Notes under the pieces: generated by a model
Databases searched by the model: none
What the model was told of the DNA's origin: nothing
What the model saw: the letters and a program-made list of their open reading frames with translations, nothing else
Shown here: positions 1 through 14,210 of the stretch, in pieces
How the letters are laid out: every line of letters starts with the position of its first letter
Position numbering within the stretch: the first letter of the stretch is position 1
Origin: Onchocerca lupi
Taxonomy: Eukaryota; Nematoda; Chromadorea; Rhabditida; Onchocercidae
DNA: 64,000 nucleotides
Reading direction: 5' to 3'
NCBI GenBank assembly: GCA_028564675.1
Contig: JAOVVO010000407.1
Span: 1-64,000 of the forward strand
Program-made: the position numbers and the translations under genes

Positions 1-357
1 TATATATTTGCCGAAAAATTATTCCAGTTCTATTTCTTGTGATAAGAAAATAAATTGAGCATGATGACCGTGTTCTGAATATCGATTTTTACGATCAAAA
101 TTTTAAATAAATCTACAAATTTTTCACATCATATTTCCAAATCCAGTTCTCTTTCAACTATTTCACTATGCTATATTCGAGTAATGGATTACTTATCAAT
201 TAATGGAAAGTATAAATGTTAATATGATAGAATCTTTTGAACTTCTCCAAGCAGATTTAATGGTATAAAGTTTCCATTTTGAGTGGATAGGTCCTTCTTC
301 AATCATCCCTGCACATCAAGCTTGTATTCTGGGAATAAACTGCATTGGAATGATTAG
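1..357. other. No assignable feature at left edge
   Basis: This AT-rich stretch has no exon that I can support. It lies upstream of the first recognisable sorb-1 exon, so further 5' exons or the promoter of that gene may sit here or outside the window. Confidence 0.4.
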
Positions 358-2699
358 AAAATTAAGGAAATTCCCCACTCCCGGTTCCATTCCAATTGTT
401 ACTCTGATTGGAGTTCCTCATTTGAAGATACATCGGGAATATCGTTCCGCACCGGTCGTCTTTCCCTAAAAGAGATTATGTCTAGATGTGTATGTGTGCA
501 TGTGTGTGTTTGTGTGTGTATGCGTGTATCAGAGAGGATTGTTTTATTGTTGAATGAGTAAAAGCACTCTTCAAATATTTGTTTTTTTAGTGAACTTCCA
601 GAATTCATTCCAAATTTCCGAGGAATCAACACAGGCAATGTCATTTTATTGTTATTCATAACCACAACCATTATTCTGATCTTTTTCTGTATTTGTTCCG
701 GCATTATCATTAGCAATAAAATTTGCAAATTGTTGCAAAATCTATTGAAAAAGACAAAGTTAAATTTCTCCATATGACGTCACAGACGAAAAGAATCGCA
801 TCACAAAGAGAAAGAAGCATTCTCATTCGTAATATCTGCTTTTATTGCTTCTGCGTTGCATGCCTATAGATGTTGCACAGTTATGTCAACTAAATTCAGG
901 AGACCTCTGTCGTCATCATATTTGTTGCTGCATTTCATCCTGTATTATTGTGCTCAATGTCGTCCATTGCACAGCTAATTAGAGATAGTAGGTCCCTTTT
1001 TTGAAAAAAATCATTATCAGTTGCAGCATGAATCATCATCATATCAGTTTCAGCACGCATCATTTTATTCTTATCCTTACTTTTTTTGTTTTCAAAAATT
1101 TAAAAACGATTTTGCTTTGTAATTCTGAAAACAATTTGGAATTTTATTCGTGTAAAATTATTCATCTCTTGCAATGATTCTGTAAATTGAAAAGGGAAAG
1201 ACTCAACCAACCTGGAAGCATACTGTTTCCTTTGCGCAATACTATCAATAATAAATGTGCATGTTTAAGCTACTTGTTTTTCATGTTATTTCGATGAAAT
1301 TTAGTTGTATGCATTGATGAAGGCTTAGAGGGAACTGTATCCTTACTCACAATACATCCTCAGTTTTCATCCTATATTCAGTCTTTGCTATGATTTGACC
1401 GTTTCCCTCATGATTTTAGAAATGATATATTTGTTGATTCGTTATTTTTAGAATGAGTATCTGATACGCAAGATATAAATAGGTTTTGTTCTTTTTTTTC
1501 ATGTTGGTCTTTCATTTCTTTTTTTGCTCAAAATCATATTCAAGAAAATTTATTCAGATTCCTCAGTGCTAAGGCACCAGCAAAGAAAACTCTCAACTCC
1601 AGCGTCAACCGTGCAGCGAATAAATCGTAAGTAAATTTTTACTTCCATTCTGTTCATCACGTTTTTTTTTTTATGATGAAAATTCTTGACGCTTAAAATG
1701 TCGTATTTTTGAGATCAGGCTTTTTCTAGGCACAGAAGGCTAACTTATCCAAAATAAATATTTACAGAATCTTGGACTCCGAATCCTCAACGTGATAATC
1801 AGATTAATTCACTCAGAAACTATGAGTTGCAGTCAAGACGCAGCAAAAGTGTTGGTCGTTACGTAGAAAGCAAAAATGAGTCGGAACGACTGCATCAATC
1901 GCCTTCAGAATACATTAATCGTAGACCTGATGAATGGGAATCTGAATGGCGCCACAATTTAGGTGCTGCACCATGTTGTCCGTCATCTTCATCATCGCAT
2001 CATTATGCTACTAACTGCTTTGCTCAACAGCGTTCTAAAACTCAACATTTCCATTTACCATCATATCGGTTTCAGCAGAGCTATAAACGTGGAGTAGAGA
2101 ATCCAACGATGGTACCTCTCATGCTAACAAAATCTCCCTCAAAATGTTTATGTTCTGGTTTACTGTGTCATAGTTTATCGTGGAGTGAAATTGAATATCT
2201 CTCTAAAACATTGGACAAAAAGGAAATTCATATGGAATCGTTCACGGAGCAATTGAATAATCTTATCAAATCAATAGCAATCGGAGAACGTCTAGATCAA
2301 TCCGTTATATATCTACAAAGTTTAGTTGATTGCCTGGAAGCTTGTGGAACTAGTAGTAGCAACAACAGAAAATGCAAAAGTCGTAACACATCATCGACAT
2401 CGCTTCCTACTCCTGACCGTTATTTCACCTGTAAACATCTCACTAACTTAACAACAACTCTCTGTTCTTCTTGCTCACCTTGTATCAGCTCAGGTGTGTG
2501 TCTTTTCTTCTCATATTGAATCCTTCCATTTAACTTGTATGAAATGGATTCTAGATAAATAATTGTCTTGAATCCCAGAGATACTTACAAAATATTAGAA
2601 GTTTCTCTTGAAGAACACTCACAATGAAGACAAGAGAAATATCAGATGAGATAGTCTCTTTTTTTATCGATAAAAATTACGAAAATCGTATGCTTTCGA

Positions 2700-2733
<34 letters not shown>

Positions 2734-5700
2734 GAAGAGAAATTTCAAACACTGCAGTTTTTTTAAATAAGCTTATTAATATCATTGTCATGTACGAACT
2801 TAACTCTGAATAGCTGTTGAACAGTTTCTCAACTAATTACTAAAATTTGCGTCTTAAAGTAATTAATGGATGTGCAAACCGATCTACGAAGCCGTTATTG
2901 AATATAAAAACCGATCTACAACGTCTAATCTGCTTATTATTTAAGCTACTGATATCTTACCTTGAATTGTCATGATTTTCGTTATCACTGCTCTCTTTTG
3001 TTATGTTAAACTTGCATATGTTTTGCATTCTGCACTATCATTTAACACTTAACACGAATGATATTTTAGAATTTCATTTCAAATTTTAAATTCAGTTTTC
3101 ATATTAGAATCGAGATTTTTTTGATAATACTAAACCCTTCATCATTTTCTATATTCCATCTTTTTGGTATTTAAAAGAAAATATGGGCTGACTGCCAAAA
3201 TTTTTTGAAAAAATGGGGACCGCAACAGCAAATCTCTCAGTGATCGGAAACTGAGATATTTTTCTGTTCTTCGTTTTCAAATACTGGTGTTTTAATTGTA
3301 GTATTCATTATTAGGTAGGCTAAAAGTGAATTGTCAATCATCCGGTGATGTGACGGAGTTAAAAAAGCTTTCGAAATATGACGTCCTCGTTCGGCAAAAA
3401 GTTGAGAAGCTTTCCGAAGAATTGCAACAACAGCGAAATCGACGACATGGATATGTGTTAGTTGTTTTGCTTTTTCACAATATTTCAATATGTTTAGTTA
3501 GAATTTTTTGTTTCATGAAATTAAATTTAAACACGCTTTCTATTCTGATCATGGAATCAAGTATCAAGCAGATCAGATTATAATTTTATCATTAAAGGAA
3601 TTTTGCTTGGTAAGTTAGCTACCAGTTGTGATCGTGTTATAAATCATCTTTTAGCCATTTATGTTTTAAACATTTGTTTGAATCACTGTCTATTTTCAGT
3701 ACTTGAGTCGTGTTGTTTTCGATAGCCAAAACTAATAGTTTAGTTGTTGTTAGGCATGTCTTGATGATAATAAGAATGACTAGATTGATTCAAATGATGG
3801 TTGATGATAAGTTACCCTCAAATTTGACAGTGATCAAGTCTAATGATGTTTTCAATGCATTTCTGATTATTTGCTACGGCGATATTTCATAATGATAATA
3901 GACTTAAGATCAGTAAACATTTTCAGACCTTCTGCTTCTCCGGCTCTCCAGAAAAATTTTGATCGCTTCAGTGGATTGATTAACGAATTCGGACGCCTAG
4001 AACGTGCTACCACACCTCAAACAATATCACAGTCCCGAATAACGACTTGTACTGCACTTTTCTCCTTCAACGCTGTCAGTCCCAAGTAATATTTAAGTGT
4101 AATCACTTCTATTCTTAATACCGATTCTGATTTATTTTTTTCTTATGCAAGTCCACTTTTCAAATTTTGAATACTTTCTCGTATTTTAAAATCCTTTCCA
4201 AACTACTCAGTAAATATTCTATCAGAATCATGTGAAGTTTAATTATGTACAGATTAAATAAAAGCCTCTTGATGACTAGCTTACAAAAATCTTCCGGAAA
4301 ATTCAGGGTCATGTGCTTCATCAACTTGAAAAATTGAAAAATAATGGACATGATTGAAATCTCGCTGAACGGAAATGATTTCCATAATTTTCTCTTATGA
4401 CCCATCTCTGAAATTATAAAATACCCGATAACTTGATACTTAATTTCTAGAGAATTATCATTTAATCGTGGCGATGTGATACGGGTTCATCGCATAATCG
4501 ATAACAACTGGATGGAAGGCGAACACAATGGTCAAATTGGCATTTTCCCTTCTTCATATGTACAGGTAGCGTTTTTGTTACTAAATTCATATTTTCGTTG
4601 AAATCATTCATTGGCTCTGCCAATAATAACGCAGAATTATTCGAATTCTTCTCAGCTAGGTTAATTTATCTAATTTTTAACAGCATAATGTTCCTGATAA
4701 GCATTATTTGCTTAGTACAAAAATTGGGATGTATTTTTTTCCTTCATAACGAGACGAATGAAACACTGAGCTAAGGAATCAGAGCCAGATTTTAATGGAT
4801 TAGCAAGAATCAATTTGTTGAAATTACCATGTTTTGCGAAATTTTTTAAAATTATGTCTGTTGCGATAGAGACGAATCCTGTTTGAAGAAAGAATTTATT
4901 AGCAACGGAACAGTTAAGAACAAAAACTATCCGAGAATATCCAAATAACTTATCACTCGTTATTCTTTCTTTTTTACTGGTAGAGAAGAGTACTGCTCCT
5001 TGATTGTCCGCCTGCCGTGTCACTCCGAACCTCTGCTGTTGCTGTTGAACTCCAAATAGAACTGACTGTGCTCCAAAATCCGAATCTTTTATATCCTTCT
5101 GGGACTGCCTCTTCTTTCTTGATCTCTGATTCGTCGCCTCATGATTGGTTGACCTGGCTTTGTTTAGCTGTTTATCGGAGCATTTTGGCGGAAGCATATT
5201 GTCTTTTTGTTTATTGTTTTGGGTAAGAACGACTTGTTAGTCCATTTGAAACTGCGCGCTTTTTGAACTTTACCACTCCTTGTTTATATTGATTTTCGAA
5301 TTTTTCCGACAAAATGAACTCAAATTAATGCAATTAAAAATGTAAATTAAAGATTGACAATGATGAGGAGAGTGAACTGATCGCTTTGTATTCATTTTCC
5401 GCCCGAAATAAGAATGAGCTGTCTCTGAAAAAGGTTTGTTAATATAGTTAATGTTTCGATTTGATTAATTTATTCTTGCAATATACATTCGAAAAGCTAT
5501 CTAAATACTTCAGAATTGCTACTTTTTTTGAAAGCAACTTCATTTCTCCCTTATTCTTCAGTGCATGGTAAATAATTTTAAAAAAATTGATATATCGATA
5601 TACAATTAATAGGGTGAAATATTACATCACCTACGAAATATTGATGCCAATTGGATCGAAGGGAAAAATATTCATGGACAAACCGGAATTTTCCCTAAAT

Positions 5701-8700
5701 CATACGTTCGTGAAACATATAAGGTCAATCTGCATGACAACAGTGAAATAGCAGTACCAGACCGGCCCAAAACACCATATACCAGTACTATTCCATTCAG
5801 GTTTGTCGTCATTTTGTACTTTGATTTTTAGAAATTCTTTGAATTTGAAAAAAATTTCAAGTATTTTTGATGCCAACCAAATCATTGACCAAATTTAGTT
5901 CTTAGACTCTGAAAGGTATCGATTTTGATTTCCATGAGAACTGAGTCTTAATCAGAAATGAAGCTGAAGCTGAAAGGGCTTGCCCCCCCCCCCCCTCTCC
6001 TCCGACTAAATCCTCTTCGTGTATTACGTATTTTTTGTAAAACTGATAGTTAAAGCACTTTTTCTCTAAACACTAGCGGATAGTTCATTCACGGACTTTT
6101 AGTCTTGGTTTTCAATTTCCCTTACTTTTTTTGACATGTGATTTTTTAAGTTTAAATATTACACCAGTATTGTGCGCTAAAAATAATGAATTGAACAAGA
6201 TTAATTCATTGTTCAATCTGTAAATGACATCAGTAGAGATTCCATCTATCATTAAATGAATAAATCAATTACATTACTTATTATCATATCCAAATAACAA
6301 TCAAATCTAAGAAACCTATTATTATATCAATGGCGTGAAATTTACATATGCCAAATGATTTATTTCATATTCCTTTAGGCTTTATAACATAAGCTACAAA
6401 CTGTGGTACTTAAAATATTTGAGTACTTTTTTCAAATGAAACATCAAAGCAATAGATGAAAGACTTAGTAGAAGAACCACTGCTAAAAAGAAAAAAAAAT
6501 TGAACTCTTATAAAGCAATAAGTAAACAGGAAGTAATCATAGCATTTTATTTTGTCATAGAAACGATCTTCAACTATAAATTTTGTTTCAAATTCAGTGC
6601 CGAAATTTTTAATCATTAATTTACCTTTGATTACTTCATTTACGGGCAGTTCGTCGTTGTTTGAGAAACTTATTTTGATCATTTGATATATTTTTGAAAA
6701 TAGATACATTCCTTCTGAATGCTGCTATCAAACGCCAAACTATTGCAAACTATTTTAATTTTAATGTGATTAAAGAAAAATTAATGGGAAATTTAACGAA
6801 AAAAAGAGGTATACAGCACTAAATATTGTTTTCTATCATCAAAAATTTGAAAGTAAAAGGTTTGCTTCCTATAGTTCCTGCTTTATTGTATTATTCATTC
6901 AAAACTATTAAACCAAGTCACTTAATCAGTAAATTTCTTGATTCCTGAAGCTATCGTCTTCGCTGCTTTTTTTTTCTTTGTTAGTTTTATTCATTATATG
7001 TTCCTTTAACATAAAAAAATTCTCAATGTCAACTACAATTAAATCATTTTATTTTTGGTATCCTTCTGATATTTGGACTAAACAGCCAATCGTGCCTCGA
7101 ATAATCGGATAGAACGGAGATTTCAAACGGTGGAACGTTGGTATCATCAATTTTATCAATTTGTTATCTTGTTCTTCATACATCGACACATTAAAACATA
7201 GCTGATAAGAATTTGAAGACAACGAAGCGAAAACATTGGCAAAAAAACTTATGAAATCTTCGTGATGCTTTCTCTAAATTCGAAATATTATTAGATTGCC
7301 TGCTTTTGCAAAAACAGACTCTTTTTAAATTATATTTATGATTTTTGGTATTTTACAAGAATATATTGTCTGATTTAATCTTTTGACACTGCATCACGGA
7401 CGAATTCGCCTTACTCTAAGCTATTCTCACAGTCTTATTTCAGGGTATGTTAAAGAGTGACCATGTTCTTATCGACTGTTTTATTGAAATATCGGGTAAA
7501 ATTTAAATTGCTCTAAATTTGCTACCCATCAGATATAATTATGGTTAAAAGTAGCTATTTAATATTGTTCAGAGAAGTACTATAATATCAGATGTGAGTA
7601 ATTAATCAGTAATTTTTTAAAAAAAATACCTATTTCAATAAAGGATTTTTTTTAAAAAGTACTTATTTCAATTAAGAGGGGAAAAGAATTACACTTCTTT
7701 GATATTTTATTAGACTATGTTGATATTCTAAATTGAACGAAATCAGAGTGAAAAATTGATACTAATTTGAAGCACATCTTAACAAATCATTTGTACTTTT
7801 GTAGTATTTTGCAGAAAACAGTCAGAAAAATTTAACGCAATTGCGATGACTTTATTTTTTGGTGAAGTTTTTGCAGCGATATTAGCATGCAACATCTCAG
7901 AAATGCTCACTTAAAATGAATGAATGGATGAGAAAAGGGAAGCTTTTTATTTTTCTATGGAAAAAGAAAAAGGAAAAATTTTTCTCTTTCATGATGTTTT
8001 TGGCTAATAATCATCATCATAGAATTTGTTTAGTAGTAAAGAGAAAAAAAACCGATATTGCTTCCTTAGTACGCATTCACATAATAATAAATTTCTCTTC
8101 CTCATATCTGCTTTTGAATTTATTTTTCAGTGTTAGCATTTTCGTTTTCATGCTTCATTTTAGAACTTTTATTTTCCCTTTCTTTAGAAAAAAAATTAAT
8201 TGCAAGCAGATAACATTTTTACGGAATTCCAAGATTTGCTTCAGAATAAAATGAATTGCTAGTTTTTAAATCTTGTTGGGATAGTTTGTGATTTTGCTAA
8301 ATAAAAAGTTTTTTCAACAATTCGTATATAAAGCTGATCCTTCTCTTACTGATCCTAAGTTTTTCCTGTTGCATATTAGTTAATCACTGAGAAAAATTCC
8401 GATGTAAAAGAAATCACTCGTCATCATTTACATAATGATATTGCAATTATAGAGAATTTCGATATTTCTAGGATATTAGGTTAGTTTAATGCAATATCAT
8501 TGCTCTATTAGACATCACGGGATATGAGCATGTGGATTTTGAATCTGTAATTGTAGGAAATTTTAATCTTATTGCATTAGATTGCTAGCATTTCTCGAGA
8601 TTAGATATGTTACGATCTCTTCTCTGGAATAGAATCACTGGATTTGATTAATGAATTGCAATCTTTAGAGGATTCCATAAATTAATTAGCACTCTCGTTT

Positions 8701-11356
8701 CATCAAAATCTTTCTGTGTAGTGTTGTCAAATACTTTCGATTTTGAAAAGATTACACAACATACTTCATTCGTGGATTATCAGTTTGCTAACTCTGGAGC
8801 TTGATTTTCTTTCCTATATAAATCAACCTATTTTGAATTCGTTTTCACAGTCGAATCAGTTGTTTGTTCTCTTTTTCAAGCTTTTTAGTAATTTCTCATT
8901 ATTAAAGAGCTTCTGCATCTACGAGCTTTTGTTCGATATCTGTTTCATTACTGAAGGATTTGAAGCAAAATTGTTTTTTTCCTACTGCCTTGATTTGCTA
9001 ATAGCAATCTAAAAATAGTGGAAAGTTGAACCGAATGGACGGTTTAGTTGCAAGCAAGTTTCGAACAAATGCAGTACTTGTTAAGTGGTTCCAAATACAA
9101 CAAAATTTTCATTTGTGGTGGAAAAATTCATCAACCGAAATACTGAAAAAATGTGTCACTTGGAATCTGTGCAGTTTTTTTTTTCAAAGGACTAGTAATT
9201 TTTCTTCAAAAAAAAAAAAAAACAGAATATGACATCAAATCTAATCATCAATGAAATCAGCAATCGTCTGATAATAAATGAAGCTCTATATTTCCATCCA
9301 CAGTTAAAAAAGTTAATAATACTATGGTACGTGTCATTGAATAGTAGGCCCACTTTTTCTTCGTTTCCAAATTGACGGTCAAAAAAAGGCACTGAATGGA
9401 ATTTTCACTAGGAAAATGAAAATTTTCTGAGGCTGCGTCAGTTTATCATATCTTAGCCAAGTATCGAAGTACACTGAAAATCCAAATTATTGCAGACGCG
9501 TTGATACGCTAATCATGAGATGTAGAAAAAATTGACCCTCCATGGCTGTATTCGAAGAATCTGTGAATCAGCAAGTATTTCCGAAATAGATTTATCAGAT
9601 TGTTTGTGAAAGACATATCTTAATATCAATTGATTTATCGAAACAATTACCGACGATTTTTGAAGATACATCAGTCAAATGTTTTTTATATGTCGAATTA
9701 AACCGTCCTTCGTTTTCTATCGAACTACTGAATTCATTTGTACGCTTATTATTATAACTTGTTTATGATCAACAAAAATCACTAGTAGTTTGAACAGGAA
9801 CCGCTAGATTAACTAGAATTTGAATTATACAATCTGATAATTAATTGAAGTTGAAAGTCTGGTATGAGGCTCTGTCCAGCTCTAAACCAGTCAAATCAGA
9901 ACTGCGATACACCATCAAATAGTCGAGAATTTCGTTAACACTTCATGTCTCATCTGCGTTTTCTTTAAGCTGTTTTACCAAGCAATTCCAATAGCTTTAT
10001 GGTGCCGGTTTCAGTTTCATGTTGTGATTAAAATATCAGTTCTCTTTCATCATCATTATCAATTATTAGTATTGAATGAGCAAAAGATTCGAAAGAAGTT
10101 CTACTTTCAACAATCAGACTGTTTACTGCGTTGTCATTGGAGAAGGAAATTTAAGAGAAAAAGGAAATCTTGTCTGTCTGAAATATACTTTAAATGCTTT
10201 GGCACATTTCATGCTCATAATTTAACTTTTCCGTATAATTTTCAAAATACGTAATTTAGCATTGCAAATAAAATTCAATTATGTTAAATTTCCACTCTAT
10301 ATGTGAGCGAAGTTTTCTTGGAATCTGTCTTACTTTAAATTTCATTTATAGAGGCGAAATTCCAGCAGTAGCTATAAAGACAAATCACGAAGACGAAATG
10401 GTAGAATGGAAGAGAAGGCACAATCAAAGAGAATTTTTTAGATCAACGAGCATAATTCCTAAAAATGCAGAAACGTTGGTTCTTTTTTCTCTTTTATCGA
10501 TATTTGATGTGTCTTATTTAGGAAGTGCCATTATGAGCGTAAAAAAAAAGTAAAATTTCCGCGACACTGGGATAATCGTCATAATAAATTGAATTATAAG
10601 ATTAAACGTAGCATCATAACTCATCCAATACTGAAAGATTGGTTCATAATGTATCGAGCTGATTTAAGTTTTTGAATGACAGACCTTTGGAGAAATCAAA
10701 TAATGTTCAGTCAGTCATTTTCAGGATGCTTTAAAAAGAAATATTCCTGTATGTGGTTCTACTAATTAAAATAATTCATTTTAGTTATCAAGTCCTATAT
10801 GACTACAAGCCAAGAAATGCGGACGAGCTTGAGCTTCAAGAAAATGATATTGTTTTTGTTGTTGAAAAGTGCGATGATGGTTGGTTCATTGGTTAGTCAA
10901 GCTTTTATCTTTTTTTTTTTCATTTTTCAAATCATAGAAAAATTGGATTTTTCACGAAATATTCGAAAAAGATCAATAACAGCCAACATGCAATCACTTG
11001 TGCCATCAATATTACGAACGGCATTGAATGATCGAATAGTTGTGAAAGTAATAACGATGATTTGTGAAGATGCATTGCAAAAGATTAAGATTGAAAAGAA
11101 AAGATAAGATTAAACGAAGACATTCCTTCACTTCAAAAAAAAATTGACCTCTCACCATCTTGATCCTTTCTTTTCAAATTAATCAATATTGCCATCTTTC
11201 AATTTCACTTTTTTTCAATAGGCTTCAAACATAGTTTTTTGACATCTACAATATCTTTCTACCAAAAAGATTTGTTTTAATAAGAACTTTGCAGGTACTT
11301 TATCACGAACCGGTCAATTTGGAATATTTCCAGGCAATTATGTTGAAAGGCATTGA
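358..11356 (+). CDS. sorb-1: Sorbin/vinexin/CAP-family adaptor with three SH3 domains (5' partial)
   Basis: Exons in phase: 358-487 (start least certain), 1558-1626, 1768-2493, 3327-3456, 3927-4085, 4451-4565, 5353-5433, 5613-5800, 10352-10474, 10522-10650, 10785-10891, 11295-11356. They join to 2019 bp, or 672 residues plus stop, without an initiator, so the N-terminus is missing. SH3-1 lies near residues 392-443 (ALFSF, NNWMEG, GIFPSSYV), SH3-2 near 451-509 (ALYSF, ANWIEG, GIFPKSYV) and SH3-3 near 617-672 (VLYDY, DDGWFIG, GIFPGNYV). Three C-terminal SH3 domains, the last ending at the stop, is the SORBS layout; these adaptors link actin, vinculin and adhesion sites, and C. elegans SORB-1 acts at muscle dense bodies. 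The region before the SH3s is Ser-rich, and I could not recognise a SoHo domain in it. A 4.55 kb intron (5801-10351) separates SH3-2 from SH3-3. Donors at 10475 (GTTGGT) and 10651 are weak. AATAAA follows at 11363 and 11459. Confidence 0.82.
495..530. repeat. TG-rich microsatellite
   Basis: An interrupted TG run lies just after the putative donor at 488 in the intron of sorb-1. It reads as CA on the other strand. Confidence 0.7.
2703..2731. repeat. Poly-A tract
   Basis: A homopolymer of about 29 A in a sorb-1 intron. Its length is likely to vary between copies or be imprecise in assembly. Confidence 0.9.
5801..10351 (+). other. 4.55 kb intron of sorb-1
   Basis: This intron lies between the exon ending SH3-2 and the exon before SH3-3, and the phase joins cleanly (AG + A). 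It is very AT-rich, with a C homopolymer near 5984-5996 and a poly-A run near 9211-9222. I scanned both strands for splice-bounded open frames and found no exon or nested gene that I can support. Confidence 0.6.
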
Positions 11357-12526
11357 ATTATAAATAAAAAATTGGTATTTGTTTTTTCCATATTGCTTTG
11401 CGCCAATCATTTCTTTGTTTTAGCATATTCATTGTGTTTCCTATGTTTTATTCAATTCAATAAAAAGTAAACATATATTTCTTTGCCCTTTATCGCATAA
11501 TCTATCTGAAAATAGAACAAATTGGACGAACATTGTGGCATGTTCCAAAATTGGAAACTATACCAAAATGACCATAGAATTCGTTGAATTGCTTATAACG
11601 TAAAAGTACAATTAAAGTTTATGTGGCAGATGTCGTAGATAATATACTGAATGATTCGAAATATTGAAAGTAACTTGTGAAATTTCAAAGAAAAGAATTA
11701 AATGTGTCATTCTTGATTATACACATATTGTGAAGTGAGTTTTAAGAACAAACTATTTCTTACTTGCATAATCTGAATCCGATATCCATTCACCAAATTC
11801 GTTTTTAAAAATACAATGACTGTTCTCATTTAATTCTTAACTGAAGCAAGTTTTCACTTACTTTATGATCACAACTGAAATCGCACTCAAAAACAGCTTT
11901 CTGGAATGATTCGCTTTGCTATTGACACAGAAGGATTGTTTTGAAGGGTGGAGCATAAATTCTCGTTGTATCCGCGAAAGTTTTAATGACGGACAGGGTA
12001 TTACAGGTTGGATGCTATTTGTGATGGTAGGATGTTTTGCTCATAAACTTCCCTTCTAAATGCTTTAGTGATTCGACGATAAAGCAAAGTCTGTTGGCTA
12101 ATTAAAACAATTTGAAGGATCCTCCAAAATTCCTACAACATGAATCCACTATGCTCACAGTCTGGCAAGTCACTTAAATTGAAGTTTCATTTTAAATCAA
12201 ATGTTTGTTTGAAATATCCTAAAGTACTATTATTTTTGCAACAAGTACCGCCATGGAATTAAACTTCATCGAGAATTCTCTTCGCCGTCTTTCAGCGCTT
12301 TTTATCTCAGTCCTTTATCGTTCTTCTGCGTTCTTTGAAATATAATTTCGACCAGTGATTCATGGGATTGATTGAGCGTTGTTTTCACTTTAATAAAAAC
12401 ATTGTATATATTTTTTACTACCAAATGAAATTGTTGTTAACTACTTCTTTGCCGAATAGTAAGAACTAATCTATAATAAATTGAGTTCTTTGCATGTTTT
12501 TTTTTCTTTTTTTTTTTTGTGAAAAG
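11357..12526. other. Intergenic, sorb-1 to FAM172A-like gene
   Basis: It contains the 3' end of sorb-1, with AATAAA hexamers at 11363 and 11459, and upstream sequence of the next gene. A T-rich tract (12497-12519) directly precedes the ATG at 12527. It could serve as a polypyrimidine tract for leader trans-splicing, which is inference. Nothing else was identified. Confidence 0.5.
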
Positions 12527-14210
12527 ATGAAGTTTCCAGAAGCAACTACTAGTTCTGAACTGGAAGATGTGAAGCAACCAAGCCTCAAAGAACTCGGTTA
12601 CCATTTTGATGATTATGGTGTTATGAGAGATAAGGTTTGACTTGGTTACTTTTATAGGAAGTAAACTGAAAAAAAAATGACATGAAAATATATTTAAGAA
12701 TTACCAGTATACTTTGGAATCTGACTGAAAGTTCATAGTTGGAATTGCGAGTCCGCAAGCTCTATTTTCTTCCCTTGTTTCAGAATGAGAAGAAGTATGA
12801 GTTCATTGATCAAAAGAGTTATGAAGAAATTGGTTCAGCTGTTACTGAAGAAATTTATCGAATAATGGAAAATCCGCCGTATAATATGGAAAGACAGTAT
12901 GTATGCTTTTGTTTTGTTGCTATCTAAATTAGTTTAAAAATATGTATGTGAGAGAATAGCTGGGGATTTTCTAGTTTATCCATCTTGAAAAAATGGAAGT
13001 CCAAGTACATAAGATGTCAGAAAAATGTTGATGAAGATAATAGCTTCCGCATAACTATGGCTTTTTATTACTTTTCTACAGCTGGACAATACGAACAAGA
13101 AAAGAAGTGCATTTATTTTTCTTAGCAAAGATTGGAATCAGAAAGAAAATCTTGTTGTTCTTATACATGGTAGTGGTGCTGTTCGTGCAGGGCAGTGGAG
13201 TAGAAGGTAAATGTTTGCAAAGGAGCACTTGTAGCTATATCATAATGCCATCGAGGAATTCTTCTGAATTTAAATTATGATTTTCATAGCTTTCTAATGT
13301 TTGGAGCAATTTTTTCTTTTTATCCATTTGCGGGGTTTGCCGGAATGGGAGGAAAATATAATTATTGTCTCTTTTTCAGACTTATAATGAATGAAAGTTT
13401 AAATATGGGCTCACAACTGCCATATTTGCAAATGTGCAAAAATCGAGATTGGGGAGTGGTTGTGATGAATACCAACATGAACGTAACTGACAACGATCCT
13501 CTTCAACTATTACCAGTTGGTTCTTTTCTTTTATTTTCAACAAGAATGTATCAATGCGGGTGATGAAATGAAACTATAACTCAGACAGAGTGGTTCGACG
13601 ATTGCAGTCATGAATAGTTTTCAGAACTAATAAATGATTATGCCCAGAGAGCAGCCGGCTGCTATAATAAATAATTATGCTCTTGTGTTATGATTTGTTA
13701 TTGGTGCAGATGAAATTTATTACAGGGAAGTAGCACCCCCCTAGAACATGGTATTACTGTATGGGAAACATACGTTGCTAAAGCGAAAGCGGGCTCAATT
13801 GCAGTGGTTGCACATAGTGCGGGAGGTGCTGTCATCGCTGGTATTGTAAGATTTTGCAAATCGTTTGAGAAATTTTCCTTTTTTCATCCTATCAAATCTT
13901 GTTATAATTGGATCTTAATTAACAGATAGAAAATTACTGGTCAAAGGAATGGATGAAGAGACTGAAATGCATATGTCTTACGGATGCTATGTTCACGTTA
14001 CCATCTGTAAGTGATATGGATTGGTTACCAGCAGTACAGGATTGGCGTGCAACTCCACATACTGAAGTAGGATTGCGAATAGACAATAGTACAATACATG
14101 GAAAGAATTCTTATGTGACTTATATTAGTGCGGGAACTAATCAACATGAAGAAACTTCATCGGTAGCTATTGAAGATATTTTCCGATTTATTGATAGCTA
14201 TTTTCTATGA
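12527..14210 (+). CDS. FAM172A: FAM172A/ARB2-domain protein (alpha/beta-hydrolase fold)
   Basis: Exons: 12527-12634, 12784-12900, 13082-13206, 13380-13515, 13726-13845, 13926-14210. They total 891 bp and encode 296 residues, all in phase. The order of blocks follows human FAM172A/ARB2A. An N-terminal block (KELGYHFDDYGVMRD) comes first, then LIHGSG (residues 103-107), GAVRAGQWSRRLIMNE and VVVMNTN. A VVAHSAGGAV motif has Ser193 at the nucleophile position, and SAGTNQHEETS lies near the C-terminus. In vertebrates the family acts in the nucleus and ER, in co-transcriptional splicing and AGO2 handling; in yeast, Arb2 works with Argonaute. Catalysis has not been established. The protein is shorter than the human one because the charged insert before the hydrolase elbow is absent. 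The exon 4 donor is the unusual GTTGGT at 13516. The alternative G|GTTCTT donor downstream gives an in-frame stop, so I kept GTTGGT. Confidence 0.88.

Noticed and set aside
4712..5226. Overlapping open frames on both strands in sorb-1 intron sequence
   Set aside because: They lie between the SH3-1 and SH3-2 exons. Neither shows a known domain, and the sorb-1 phase closes without them.
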